Shown here one piece after another: positions 18,124 through 28,610 of a stretch of 64,000 nt of DNA; the first letter of the stretch is position 1, and every line of letters begins with the position of its first letter. This DNA is from Aigarchaeota archaeon (GTDB taxonomy: Archaea; Thermoproteota; Nitrososphaeria_A; Caldarchaeales; Calditenuaceae): contig JANXDH010000004.1 in NCBI GenBank assembly GCA_025059745.1, positions 597,646-661,645 on the forward strand, in the 5' to 3' direction. Both the position numbers and the translations under genes were made by a program. The notes beneath the pieces were generated by a model. It worked only from the letters and a program-made list of their open reading frames with translations, was not told the DNA's origin and did not search any database.

Positions 18124-20373
18124 GTGAGCTCTCACAGATACGTCGGTAAGCCCATACCACCGGACGAGTCGTTAGTACATGTTGAGGGCAGGGGCAGGTA
18201 CGTCGATGACGTGAGGAAGGACGGTATGCTATACATGGGCGTGCTCAGGAGTCCGTACGCGAGGGCCAGGATCAGGAGTATAGATTTCTCCGACGTCAAG
18301 GCCAGGGCTAAGTTGGTGCTCTTACCGATAGACCATAAAGTGGTGATGCGCGATATCGCGATCCCCGCCTTCTTCGAGTACAAGGGCAGGGCTACGTTGG
18401 TGAGGATGCCAGTCCTACCGTCCAACGGGTACGTGAACTTCGAGGGTCAACCGGTCGCTGCGGTAGTGGCAGATTCCAGGTACGAAGCGGCCGATCTGCT
18501 AGAGCTGTTCTCCGTGGACTACGAACCCCTTCGGCCCGTAATGACGATCGAGGAGAGCCTCAGTGGAGGCGAGGTGATTCACGAGGGGTGCAGCGACAAC
18601 ATAAGCGTCGACGTGACATTGAGAGGCGGCGATGTGGAGAGGGCGTTCGCCGAGGCGGCCCATGTCCTCGAGGATGAGCTCAAGGTCTGTAGGACCATAC
18701 CGAATCCGATGGAGACGAGGGGCGTTGTCGCGGAGTGGAAAGACGGCAAACTCTCCGTCTGGGTCACGAATCAGGGTACATTCAGGATCAAGGACCAGCT
18801 GGTGAACGCCCTCGGATTACAACCAGGCTCGGTCACCGTAAACGTGGTCGACGTGGGCGGCGCATTCGGGACTAAGTCGTCGCTCTATCCGGAGTACGTA
18901 CTGGCCAGCTACGCATCACTCATCCTCAAGAGACCGGTAAAGTGGTTCGAGACGAGATGGGAGCACATGAGATCAACTACCCACGGACGTGACGTGCAGG
19001 CCAGGATCTCCCTCGCGGTAAACAAGGAAGGAAAGGTATTGGGGATGAAGGGCACGGTAATCGCTGATATAGGCGCTTTCAACGTCTTCATCAACGCCAA
19101 CTACGCACCATTCATAGGTGCACAGTTAACGGGACCATACGCCATAAGGGCCGGAGAGGTCAGGGCTATATCGGTCTTCACCAACAAGACGCCTCTAGGT
19201 CCCTACAGGGGTGCTGGCAGGCCGGAGGCCGCCTTCTTCTACGAGAGCATGATGAACCTAGTTGCGAAGGAGCTCGGGCTCGACCCCATTGAGGTCAGGC
19301 TCAGGAACCTCTTAGAACCGTCCGAGATGCCGTTCCAGACGCCCCTAGGATTGACGGTCGACAGGGAGGACTACCGCGAGATACTGAGGACCGCTCTCAA
19401 CAGGTTCGATTACAAACGATTGAGAGAGGAGGTCAGGAGGGAACGAGCGAGGGGTAAGTTGATAGGCATAGGTCTGGCGAACTACATAGAGTTGAACAGG
19501 GTGTTCGCCGGTGAGGGCGCAAAGCTCACGCTTCGGAGGGACGGGAGGATCTACCTATCCTATGGGTCCGGATCGCACGGCCAGTACCACGCCACGATAT
19601 ACAGACAATTGATAGCGGACGCGATCGGGGTAGGTTTCGAGGACGTGGTCTTCGAGATGTCATCAAGCGATGACCTCCCCGGCGGCGTCGGTACCTTCGG
19701 CAGTAGGAGCGCCGTTATCGGTGGTGAGGCCGTTATGAGGTCTGCTCTCAGGCTGAGAGACGAGGTTCTGGAGAGGGCATCGAGGTTGTTCGGAATTCCG
19801 CGAGAGAGGCTAGCTATCTCGGGACGATGCGTAGTCGATCTCAAGAACGGAGGCGAACTCATGGGGCTGGGTGACGTGGCGAGCGAGGGTGAGATCTCCG
19901 TGTACGAGTTCGTCAAGGGACAGGACATATTCTCGTACGGCATTCACATGGCGGTTGTCGAGATAGACGAGGAGACGAGGACCCTGAGGCACGTAAAGTA
20001 CTACGCGATGGACGACGCTGGCAGGATCATAAACCCCTTGATCGCCGAGGGTCAGATAATAGGCGGTATAGTGATGGGCATCTCCCAGGTGTTTTACGAG
20101 AGGGCGGAGTACGATCACAACGGATCCTTGAAGATCGGTGGCATCCTCGAGGCGGGCGTTGCCGCTGCGGCCGACATTCCGATGGAGATAGAGTCGCACC
20201 TCTACGAGTATCCGTCCCACTACCTACACGGGGCTAGGGGCATTGGAGAAGCCGGTCCTATAGGCGCGATACCCTCACTCGTCAACGCGCTTGAGGACGC
20301 CCTAGATACGAGGATCAGGTCGACAGTACTAGCTCCGGATAGCTTATGGGATAAGGCGCCGAGAGTCAGGTGA
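18124..20373 (+). CDS. Xanthine dehydrogenase/aldehyde oxidase/CO dehydrogenase-like molybdopterin-binding large subunit
   Basis: YVGKPIPPDESLVHVEGRGRYVDDV, PLGPYRGAGRPEAAFFYESMM, ARGIGEAGPIGAIPSLVNALEDAL. Confidence 0.92.
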   Translation: MSSHRYVGKPIPPDESLVHVEGRGRYVDDVRKDGMLYMGVLRSPYARARIRSIDFSDVKARAKLVLLPIDHKVVMRDIAIPAFFEYKGRATLVRMPVLPSNGYVNFEGQPVAAVVADSRYEAADLLELFSVDYEPLRPVMTIEESLSGGEVIHEGCSDNISVDVTLRGGDVERAFAEAAHVLEDELKVCRTIPNPMETRGVVAEWKDGKLSVWVTNQGTFRIKDQLVNALGLQPGSVTVNVVDVGGAFGTKSSLYPEYVLASYASLILKRPVKWFETRWEHMRSTTHGRDVQARISLAVNKEGKVLGMKGTVIADIGAFNVFINANYAPFIGAQLTGPYAIRAGEVRAISVFTNKTPLGPYRGAGRPEAAFFYESMMNLVAKELGLDPIEVRLRNLLEPSEMPFQTPLGLTVDREDYREILRTALNRFDYKRLREEVRRERARGKLIGIGLANYIELNRVFAGEGAKLTLRRDGRIYLSYGSGSHGQYHATIYRQLIADAIGVGFEDVVFEMSSSDDLPGGVGTFGSRSAVIGGEAVMRSALRLRDEVLERASRLFGIPRERLAISGRCVVDLKNGGELMGLGDVASEGEISVYEFVKGQDIFSYGIHMAVVEIDEETRTLRHVKYYAMDDAGRIINPLIAEGQIIGGIVMGISQVFYERAEYDHNGSLKIGGILEAGVAAAADIPMEIESHLYEYPSHYLHGARGIGEAGPIGAIPSLVNALEDALDTRIRSTVLAPDSLWDKAPRVR

Positions 20374-20461
20374 CGCGCTGAAGTAAAACTTTCATCACTA
20401 TATCGATCGAATTTAGATTAATAGAGTGGATTAGACGCCAAGATGAGGGTGATGACGATAG

Positions 20462-21715
20462 TTGGAACTAGGAGCGATAATTAGGGCCTCACTCGCGCTA
20501 GTGACCATAGTAGGCGTCTACGAGATATCTATTCGGCTCCTCAAATCGTACGGGAGCTCGGCTATAATATCACAACTGATAAGAGGGTCGAGGGTCATCA
20601 TCATAGTCGGGCTCCTCGCCTTAGCTATCGGAGATATCGTCGATATCATCTCGCCCAACCTTCCCACTGAATTGTCAGTATACCTCTCGAGATCGATCAC
20701 TTACCTGATCGCATCACTGATAGTCCTCTTCTTGGGCATCAGGCTGGTTATCAACCTGATCACAGTCACGATAGGTATATCCTTGATCGATAAGCGGGTT
20801 CTGAAGGTCGTCTACGCAGCCCTTTACCTGTTAGCGGTGGTCGTAGCGATCAGGATCATAGTAGGCTCCCAGATCTTTCCGTCGATAGGCCCTACTGAGT
20901 GGCGAGTACTAAACTTTGTTAACGGTCTAGTCGCAGTCTACGTCTTCGCATCGATAGTCGAGCTCGTGCTCCACAAACTGGTCCAGGAACGGGAGAGAGA
21001 GGAAGCGTACACCGCGACTGCATACACCTTCCTGAGGAGGCTCGCGAGCATCGGGGTGTGGATCCTCGGCATCATAGCGCTCCTGCTGGTGGTCTTCCCC
21101 GAGCTGTTAGGACTGGTCGCCTCGGTCCTCATCGCGGCGGGTTTCCTCTCCATAGTCATCGGTCTCGCGGCCCAGTCGACGCTATCCAACCTGATCTCGG
21201 GGTTGATGATAGCCATAACCCAGCCATTCAGGCTAGGAGACGCCGTCATGTTCAGGAACGACTTCTGTTACGTCGAGGACATCCGACTCTTCCACACGGT
21301 TCTGAGGACATGGGACAACAGACGCGTCGTGGTACCCAACTCGATATTCCAGTCAGAGACCATCATCGATTACACGACCGTAGATCCTTCGATGATTGTA
21401 CCCGTCACGGTGGACGTATCCTACGAGAGCGATGTGGACGCTGCGATATCCGTCATGAAGGAACTGGCGGAGAAGCACCCCGATTTCCTCCCGGCGCCCG
21501 GTCTGCCGTCAGTACAGGTAATGGAGCTCGGTGAGTCCGGAGTCAGACTCAGACTCCTGACCAAGGCTAAAGATCAACCCACCGCCTTCAATATGTCAAA
21601 AGACCTTCTCTACCAGATAAAGAAAGAGTTCGAGAGGAGGGGCATCGAGATACCTTATCCTAGGAGGTACGTGATATTAGATAAGGGGGCCAAGAAGAAG
21701 AGGCGTACCCCATAG
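20462..21715 (+). CDS. MscS-family mechanosensitive ion channel
   Basis: GLAAQSTLSNLISGLMIAITQPFRLGDAV and VVVPNSIFQSETIIDYT. Confidence 0.9.
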   Translation: MELGAIIRASLALVTIVGVYEISIRLLKSYGSSAIISQLIRGSRVIIIVGLLALAIGDIVDIISPNLPTELSVYLSRSITYLIASLIVLFLGIRLVINLITVTIGISLIDKRVLKVVYAALYLLAVVVAIRIIVGSQIFPSIGPTEWRVLNFVNGLVAVYVFASIVELVLHKLVQEREREEAYTATAYTFLRRLASIGVWILGIIALLLVVFPELLGLVASVLIAAGFLSIVIGLAAQSTLSNLISGLMIAITQPFRLGDAVMFRNDFCYVEDIRLFHTVLRTWDNRRVVVPNSIFQSETIIDYTTVDPSMIVPVTVDVSYESDVDAAISVMKELAEKHPDFLPAPGLPSVQVMELGESGVRLRLLTKAKDQPTAFNMSKDLLYQIKKEFERRGIEIPYPRRYVILDKGAKKKRRTP

Positions 21716-21717
21716 GC

Positions 21718-22875
21718 TCACTCCCTCACCTTCCTAACTTTAGCTGTCATGAGAGAACCAGCACCTACCATGGCCGCGAGAACGTGGAACGTAGTGGCGA
21801 ACCCGGTCACGTCCGTAATCAAACCAGCTATCAAAGCACCGAAGCTTCCTATCACCATGCCGGTTGATGCGAAGAAGCCGACCGAAGCGGTCCTGAGTAT
21901 CTGGTCGGTGACGATCGAGATGTGTGCCCAAGTGACGCTGAATACCGGATAGGCCGAGAAGCCCCACAAGAATAGGAGTGTCGCGGTCTGGTAACCGAAG
22001 GGTGAGTAAAAGAAGAGGACGATCGAGAGGGACATCATGAGCATGAGTATCGAGATCACCCTGAGTGTCCCTAATTTATCAGCCAGTATGCCCCAGATCA
22101 ACGCGCCACAGAGTCCACCTACTTGTATGGATAGCAACAGCATCGCGGTGGTGGTGACGTCGATACCGTGAACCCCGACCATGTAGAGTGGAATCATGGA
22201 GGTCGTACCTGTGACGGTCATGTGGAAGAGGATGAACGGCACGAAGAGGCCCATGATGGCCTTGTTCCTGATCACCTCCCTAATTACGTCTCTACTCCTT
22301 ACCGCCCTCGAGGTCTCCCCGTATGCGCTCTGTCTCAGCGATACTACGAATAGGACGGCCAGACAGAGTCCGACCGGTCCTAGGACTGCGTAGGTTAGCC
22401 TCCACCCGTAGTGCTCAGCGAGCAGACCGGCTATGAAGTAAGCTGAGAGGACTCCTGCAGAGGCACCAGTCTGCAAGACCCCCTGAGCCCTGCCCCTCTT
22501 CTCAGGAGGATAGGCCAGCGCGATCATTCCCACACCGATGGTGGGAGGTATCCCAAGAGCCATACCTAGGACTATGAGGACGACCAGCAGCGTCGGGTAA
22601 CTCTCCACGAGAGACAACGAGAACGCCGCTACGGCAGATATCAGTAGACCGAATACCATCACCCTCTTCAGACCCACCCTTATCGAGAGCAGGCCCGAGG
22701 GAAAACGCGAGAGTGAGAAACAGAGCTCTAGCGCGGTCATCAGCAACCCGGCACCGGCGTACGATACAGCAAACTCAGACCTGATGAGGGGTAGGAGGGG
22801 CGAGAGGACCAGCAGGAGCGCGAACGTATACCAGTAAACTCCTGCGTTTAACGTGAGCACGTACGTCGGGTTCAA
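21718..22875 (-). CDS. Major facilitator superfamily transporter
   Basis: Multi-TM profile with MFS-like loops (FPSGLLSIRVGLKRVMVFG, PEKRGRAQGVLQTGASAG). Confidence 0.85.
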   Translation of the reverse strand: MNPTYVLTLNAGVYWYTFALLLVLSPLLPLIRSEFAVSYAGAGLLMTALELCFSLSRFPSGLLSIRVGLKRVMVFGLLISAVAAFSLSLVESYPTLLVVLIVLGMALGIPPTIGVGMIALAYPPEKRGRAQGVLQTGASAGVLSAYFIAGLLAEHYGWRLTYAVLGPVGLCLAVLFVVSLRQSAYGETSRAVRSRDVIREVIRNKAIMGLFVPFILFHMTVTGTTSMIPLYMVGVHGIDVTTTAMLLLSIQVGGLCGALIWGILADKLGTLRVISILMLMMSLSIVLFFYSPFGYQTATLLFLWGFSAYPVFSVTWAHISIVTDQILRTASVGFFASTGMVIGSFGALIAGLITDVTGFATTFHVLAAMVGAGSLMTAKVRKVRE

Positions 22876-22958
22876 GCACCATCAACGACTCAGACGCGGC
22901 TAATTAAAAACTCGTAGAGATCACGGGACGGGTAACGGGGTGTCCAACCACATCACCG

Positions 22959-24980
22959 TCACTCATTCTTTGCTAGGTCCTTCAGCATCTCCTCATAGGC
23001 CGCCTTGACCTCCTCGACCGCAGCCTGGTCCTCGAGTGTCGTCACGTCGCCTATCAGCATACCCGTAGCGACAGCCCTTATCACGCGCCTCATTATCTTC
23101 CCGCTCCTAGTCTTGGGGAGTTTGTTGACAACGAAAACGTTCTTCGGTACAGATATCGGTCCCATCTTCTCGCGGATCCACTCCTTCAACTCGTTCTCCA
23201 TGTTCGATCCCGCGGTGGCACCCACCCTCAACACGACGTACGCTATCGGGACCTCCCCCTTCACCTCATCAGGTATCCCAACGACAGCGGCCTCTGCGAC
23301 ACTCGGGTGTGAGACCAGCGCCGATTCGATCTCGTAGGTGCCTATCCTGTGCCCTGCGACCTTCAGGACCTCATCGGCCCTCCCGAGAACCCATATGTAC
23401 CCATCACTGTCTCTTATCGCGTAGTCGCCTGTGAAGAAGTAACCGAACCTCGAGAAGTAAGTCTCCGAGTACCTCTCGGGTTCCCTCCACATCCCCGTGG
23501 GCGGCCCTAGCATTCCGGGCCACGGCCGCTTGATTATCAGGTACCCTCTCTCACCGTCCTTGACGGGCCTCCCTTTGTCGTCTACAACTTCTACCTCAAT
23601 CCCGGGAAGGGGCCAACCGTTGGTACCCGGTTTCAATGGTATCAGGCAGAGTCCCGGCGTGTGAGAGATCAGGATACCGCCCGTCTCGGTCATCCACCAG
23701 GTGCTACCCACGGGGCACCTCCCTCCACCGATGGTCTCAAAGAGCCACCTCCAGGCAGAGGGGTTGATCGGTTCACCGACGCTGTGTATGAGCCTCAGAC
23801 TCGACAGGTCGTGCCTCCTCACGTAATCGTGGCTGACGCGCATCAAGGCCCTCACCGCTGTAGGAGAAGTGTAGAAGATCGTTACCCCGTACCTCTCGAT
23901 TATGCTCCACCACCTATCTGGTTCGGGGTAGTCGGGGGCGCCCTCATACATGACGATAGACGCGCCAACCATCAGCGGTCCGAAGACTACGTAGGAGTGA
24001 CCGGTAACCCATCCGATGTCAGCCGTGCACCAGAAGAGGTCCTCGTCTCTGATATCGAAGACCCACTTCATAGTGGCGTGCAGAATCACTGCGTACCCAC
24101 CGTTGTCGTGGATTATACCCTTGGGCTTACCAGTAGTCCCAGAGGTGTAGAGCACGTATAGTATGTCCGATGAATCTAGGTGTTCAGGCTCGACATAAGC
24201 GTTAGCTGGGACCTCACGCAACAGGACGTCATAAGACATGTCCCTCTCATGATCTACCGTCATATCCTTGAGTCCAAGCCTCCTAGTAATGACCACTCCC
24301 TCGACATCAGGACAGTCCTTTACAGCCTTATCGACGATGTCCTTGGTCCTGATTACAGAGCCACGTCTGTAGTACCCGTCAGTCGTGAAGATGTACCTTG
24401 CCCCAACGTCATTCACTCTAGTGGCGAGCGCCTCAGCGCTGAACCCGCTGAAGACCTGAGTGAAGATCACTCCCAGCCTAGCGGCCGCGAGCATGAGCGC
24501 TGGTAACTCGGGCACCATGGGCATGTAGTACGCTACCGCGTCACCCTTCTTCAGTCTCAACTTGCGACTCATCAGGTATGCGGCCCTGTTGACGTCCCTC
24601 CAGAGGTCATAGTAGCTCAGTACTCTCTTCTCCAGAGGCTGCCCCCGGTCATCGACCGGTTCTCCCTCCCATACGATAGCCACCTTGTTCCGATTTCGAG
24701 TCCTGACGTGTCTGTCGAGACATAGATAAGAGAAGTTGATCTTACCGCCCGGAAACCACCTGTAGACGTTCGGGTGATCTCCGGGCTCCATGACCCTCTC
24801 AAAGGACTTGAACCAATCGATCTCTCTCGCGACCCTCGCCCAGTGCTCCTCCGGGTTAGATGTGCATTCCGAGTGGAGCCTTCTGTACTGCTCGAGCGTG
24901 CAGCTCCTATCAGCCCACTTGTCGAGTATTATCCGTTCTTCGTAGGGCAGGGGTTCTCTCAGAGACGTGTCAGTACTCAT
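22959..24980 (-). CDS. acs: Acetyl-CoA synthetase (AMP-forming)
   Basis: YTSGTTGKPKGIIHDNGGY, WWMTETGG, YFFTGDYAIRDSDGYIWVLGRADEVLKVAGHRIGTYEIE, KTRSGKIMRRV. Confidence 0.93.
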   Translation of the reverse strand: MSTDTSLREPLPYEERIILDKWADRSCTLEQYRRLHSECTSNPEEHWARVAREIDWFKSFERVMEPGDHPNVYRWFPGGKINFSYLCLDRHVRTRNRNKVAIVWEGEPVDDRGQPLEKRVLSYYDLWRDVNRAAYLMSRKLRLKKGDAVAYYMPMVPELPALMLAAARLGVIFTQVFSGFSAEALATRVNDVGARYIFTTDGYYRRGSVIRTKDIVDKAVKDCPDVEGVVITRRLGLKDMTVDHERDMSYDVLLREVPANAYVEPEHLDSSDILYVLYTSGTTGKPKGIIHDNGGYAVILHATMKWVFDIRDEDLFWCTADIGWVTGHSYVVFGPLMVGASIVMYEGAPDYPEPDRWWSIIERYGVTIFYTSPTAVRALMRVSHDYVRRHDLSSLRLIHSVGEPINPSAWRWLFETIGGGRCPVGSTWWMTETGGILISHTPGLCLIPLKPGTNGWPLPGIEVEVVDDKGRPVKDGERGYLIIKRPWPGMLGPPTGMWREPERYSETYFSRFGYFFTGDYAIRDSDGYIWVLGRADEVLKVAGHRIGTYEIESALVSHPSVAEAAVVGIPDEVKGEVPIAYVVLRVGATAGSNMENELKEWIREKMGPISVPKNVFVVNKLPKTRSGKIMRRVIRAVATGMLIGDVTTLEDQAAVEEVKAAYEEMLKDLAKNE

Positions 24981-25155
24981 TACGTAACCTCACCCTCAAA
25001 CATAACTTATAAATTTTTAAAACGATCGACTGTCCTACTCGTGAAGTCAAACCTCATGGAATTTATAAGGATCTTGAAGGCACGGAATCTACGCAACCCT
25101 TTCTATAGATAAAAATATATAAATAATTGACAGGCTGATATTAATTTGAACGTTC

Positions 25156-26529
25156 ATGAAGAGGGTCAAGATACCATATGAGTACATCGACAAGCACGTC
25201 ATAGCCTCGGCCGTCTCGCCTAAAGAAATTAAGAGGGACTCGCTCGAGCTGGAGATACCGGAGAAGAACCTCCTTGCGGTGGTAAACCCATTAGAGCCCG
25301 CACCGATAGCAGACGTCGAGACAGCAACGATGAGGGCTCTGGAGAATCCAGTGTGCGGCCCTAAATTGTCGGAACTGATAGGCCCTGACAAAAGTTTAGT
25401 GATAATCACCGATAACCAGTTCAGGCCGACGCCGACCTCAAAGTTCCTGAAGCCGGTCCTCGACGTCGTGAAGAAGGTGGGAGTGAAGGAGATAGGCGTC
25501 GCGATAGCGGGGATGATGGTCTCCCACGAGGTTCCGTTAGACGAGAAGATGATCTCAGCCAAGTTGGGGGCTGAGAACGTCGAGAGGATATACGAGATGG
25601 GCGGAGAGATATGGCAGAACACCCCGCGCCACATGGAGGAGAACGTCTACAGGGGTCGGACCGATCTAGCCACTCCTGTATGGGTCAACAAGAAATTGAT
25701 GCGGTTCGACGTGAAGCTGGGCATATCGAACACCCACGCCAGTCATTGGGGGTACGGAGGAGGTGACAGGCTGGGACTGGCCATGTGCTCGGCGTTAACC
25801 ATAGAGTCCAATCACAGGTACAGCCCGCCCCTTACTCCAGCACAGCACTACGGCGCGTACACGGGGCCGATGCAGAAGGACATTTTGCAGATAGCGCGTA
25901 TGATCAATTACGACTTCTGCATCAACACGATAGTGGATACGAAGCTGGAGATATCTGACGTGAACTTCGGCATGTTACCCTATTCACACGTGGAGTCCGT
26001 GAAGAAATACAACAACATATATGCATTCGACATAGATCAGCTGCGCTACAAGAAAGCCGATATAGTCATATGCGGCACCTTCGCACCGACCAATCATATC
26101 TTCTTCCACACCTGCTGGGGGATCATGAGCGCTGACCTCATATGCAGGGACGGTGGGACCATCATATACTGCAGTCCAGTACCCGGGTACGGCCCAGTGC
26201 CCGGATTCGCCCTAATGGACCTGATGAAGCCCTACATGCCACCTACAACCTCAAACTTTGAGAGAGTACTGGCGGGCGTATTCAAGCTGGAGATACCAAT
26301 GTGGACTGGTTGCATATGGATACCGGTGTACGAGACTATGACGAGGAAGCACGTAACGGTTGTGACGAACAAGGAAAACCTACAGATGGCTCATGACATA
26401 GGTATCGATGCGACCGACTCGCTTGACGAGGCATTCAAGGAAGCACTCAGAAGACACGGCTCGGACGCCCAGGTGGTCGTCCTCCCTTACGCTAGATATC
26501 AGCTCCCGTGGTCGGCTGTAAAGATGTGA
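25156..26529 (+). CDS. LarA-like nickel-dependent racemase/epimerase family protein, atypical active site
   Basis: ITDNQFRPTP, VSHEVPLDEKM, THASHWGYGGGDRLGLAMCSALTIESNHR; LarA/DUF2088 fold, adjacent to larC/larB/larE. Confidence 0.85.
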   Translation: MKRVKIPYEYIDKHVIASAVSPKEIKRDSLELEIPEKNLLAVVNPLEPAPIADVETATMRALENPVCGPKLSELIGPDKSLVIITDNQFRPTPTSKFLKPVLDVVKKVGVKEIGVAIAGMMVSHEVPLDEKMISAKLGAENVERIYEMGGEIWQNTPRHMEENVYRGRTDLATPVWVNKKLMRFDVKLGISNTHASHWGYGGGDRLGLAMCSALTIESNHRYSPPLTPAQHYGAYTGPMQKDILQIARMINYDFCINTIVDTKLEISDVNFGMLPYSHVESVKKYNNIYAFDIDQLRYKKADIVICGTFAPTNHIFFHTCWGIMSADLICRDGGTIIYCSPVPGYGPVPGFALMDLMKPYMPPTTSNFERVLAGVFKLEIPMWTGCIWIPVYETMTRKHVTVVTNKENLQMAHDIGIDATDSLDEAFKEALRRHGSDAQVVVLPYARYQLPWSAVKM

Positions 26530-26564
26530 GCTAATATTTTGGTAGGCCCGACTCGGGGTTTTTT

Positions 26565-27797
26565 TTGATCGTCTTAATAGACGCGTCCAACTCTGGGGTC
26601 TCGGGTGACATGCTACTAGGGGCACTGATAGATCTGGGCGGGGACGTCAAGAAGTTAGAGCACCTGAGGGACGAGATACGCGCCTTGGACCCGTTGTACA
26701 GGGACTTCTCCTTCGAGGTCGAGAACGTTATTAGGGCTGGTATCAGGGCGAGGTTAATCCGGGTCAGCGAGGGGGGGAGCGGCGAAGTGAGGGGCGATCA
26801 GGTCATAGATAACGTGCGGAGGGTCGCGTTGAAGTTAATAAGTGATAAGAGAGCGCAATCGATCGCACTCAATGCGGTAAATACTTTGTTAGAGGCGGAG
26901 TGCAGGATTCACGGATCGACCCCGAGGGAGATACATTTCCACGAGCTCTCGGCCGCAGACACTATATTTGACGTGGTGGGTTTTGGACTACTCCTAGAGG
27001 ACCTTAACCTACTGGATGCGAGGTTCGTCATAACCCCTATCGCGGTCGGTGGGGGGCAGGTTACCTTCTCACACGGTACCTTTGCTGTTCCCGCGCCTGC
27101 GGTGATGGAGATCCTCACTAAGTTCAACATGCCCTTTATCTACGGACCTCATGAGAGTGAACTCGCAACTCCTACGGGCACCGCGATCCTAGCGGCACTA
27201 TCTCCGGTACACGTGGCCGATAATATCATTGTGCCAGAGAGGATAGGTTACGGCGCGGGCGAGAGAGATTTTCCGAACGTCCCAAACGTCCTACGACTGG
27301 TCATCGGCAAGTCCGCGAGCGACTCACATCAGACAACTGATGAGGTGGTCGTCCTCGAGACGAATCTGGATGACGTGACCGGCGAGGTAACGGGACACCT
27401 GACTGAAAAACTGCTCGCGTCGGGCGCAAAGGACGTGACGGTCGTGCCTACGCTCGGCAAGAAGGGGAGGCCTGCCTTCGTTTTACAGGTCATCTCGGAC
27501 ATCTATAACTACGAGAGGCTAGTCGTGGACTTGATGAGGGAGAGCGGGACGCTTGGAGTTAGGGTTCAAAGGGTCATGAGGGTGATCGCGGAGAGGACGA
27601 TGGAAGAGGTATCCGTAGAGATCCTTGGTAGGAGGTTCACGGTGAGGGTGAAGAGGTCGTTCGTAAAAGGTCGACTACTGAACGTCAAGCCGGAGTTCGA
27701 AGATCTGAAGAGGGTCTCAGAGGAGACGGGCCTGCCGCTGCGGGAGGTCCAGAGGATTGTGGAGCGGGCCCTGAACCTGGGATCCGGGACTGGATAG
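26565..27797 (+). CDS. larC: Nickel-pincer cofactor biosynthesis protein LarC
   Basis: DASNSGVSGDMLLGALIDLG, IHFHELSAADTIFDVVG, ATPTGTAILAAL, VVLETNLDDVTGE; TTG start. Confidence 0.93.
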   Translation: MIVLIDASNSGVSGDMLLGALIDLGGDVKKLEHLRDEIRALDPLYRDFSFEVENVIRAGIRARLIRVSEGGSGEVRGDQVIDNVRRVALKLISDKRAQSIALNAVNTLLEAECRIHGSTPREIHFHELSAADTIFDVVGFGLLLEDLNLLDARFVITPIAVGGGQVTFSHGTFAVPAPAVMEILTKFNMPFIYGPHESELATPTGTAILAALSPVHVADNIIVPERIGYGAGERDFPNVPNVLRLVIGKSASDSHQTTDEVVVLETNLDDVTGEVTGHLTEKLLASGAKDVTVVPTLGKKGRPAFVLQVISDIYNYERLVVDLMRESGTLGVRVQRVMRVIAERTMEEVSVEILGRRFTVRVKRSFVKGRLLNVKPEFEDLKRVSEETGLPLREVQRIVERALNLGSGTG

Positions 27798-27806
27798 TTT
27801 CAACAT

Positions 27807-28610
27807 CTAAATAGTCAGTTTAGACGGCTGTTCCTTGTATCTCGAGATCCTCCTCGCAATCAACGAAGCCGCTATTCCCGCGGGGACGCCCCCGTCTATG
27901 TTGACGACGGTTATTCCCAGCGAGCACGACTGCAACATGGCCTTCAGGGCAGCCACCCCCTTACCGCCCATCCCGTAACCCACCGAGGTAGGTACCGCGA
28001 TTATCGGTACGTTTACCAGGCTCCCCAGAACGGAGGGCAATGCACCCTCTCGTCCCGCGATGGCAACGACGACGTCAACGTCCTCCTCGAAGATCCTCCT
28101 AACCGCGAGCAGCAGACGGTGGATTCCCGCAACACCCACGTCAAAGACCGTGAAGGACTCACACCCCATGTATCTTACCACGAACTCACACTCACGAGCG
28201 ACAGGTATGTCTGCCGTACCTGCGGTCACTATACCCACCATCACGTTCAGCCTCTGTACCTCGAGGCCCCGTTTAGTCACGGCTAGTATACCGACCTCCT
28301 CGTCCTTCTCGATCCTGACGCTATCCCCATCTAGCGAAGAGACGACCTTTCCCATAGCCTCCCTCGATAGCCTGCTGATTATGACGCGCCCCGAGGCGTC
28401 GAGCATCCTCCTCGTTATCTTTATCAGCTGATCCACCGTCTTCTTCTCACCGAGTATGATCTCAGGCACATCCCTCCTGATCTCGCGGCCCACGTCGAGC
28501 CTCGCAAAGTCCTCAACGGTCTCTATCCAGTACGGCCTTAAGATCCTCTCCGCCTCCTCAGGTGTCATCTCCTTGTTGAAAAGCCTCCTTAATACTTCGT
28601 CGAACCTCAT
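27807..28610 (-). CDS. larB: Nickel-pincer cofactor biosynthesis protein LarB (AIR carboxylase-like)
   Basis: AGTADIPVARECEF, DVGVAGIHRLL, VVAIAGREGALPSVLGSLVNVPIIAVPTSVGYG. Confidence 0.93.
   Translation of the reverse strand: MRFDEVLRRLFNKEMTPEEAERILRPYWIETVEDFARLDVGREIRRDVPEIILGEKKTVDQLIKITRRMLDASGRVIISRLSREAMGKVVSSLDGDSVRIEKDEEVGILAVTKRGLEVQRLNVMVGIVTAGTADIPVARECEFVVRYMGCESFTVFDVGVAGIHRLLLAVRRIFEEDVDVVVAIAGREGALPSVLGSLVNVPIIAVPTSVGYGMGGKGVAALKAMLQSCSLGITVVNIDGGVPAGIAASLIARRISRYKEQPSKLTI

Noticed and set aside
26565-27797. Programmed frameshift in larC as in Lactobacillus larC1/larC2
   Set aside because: larC reads as a single uninterrupted ORF here; the T-run at the TTG start is upstream of the coding region.
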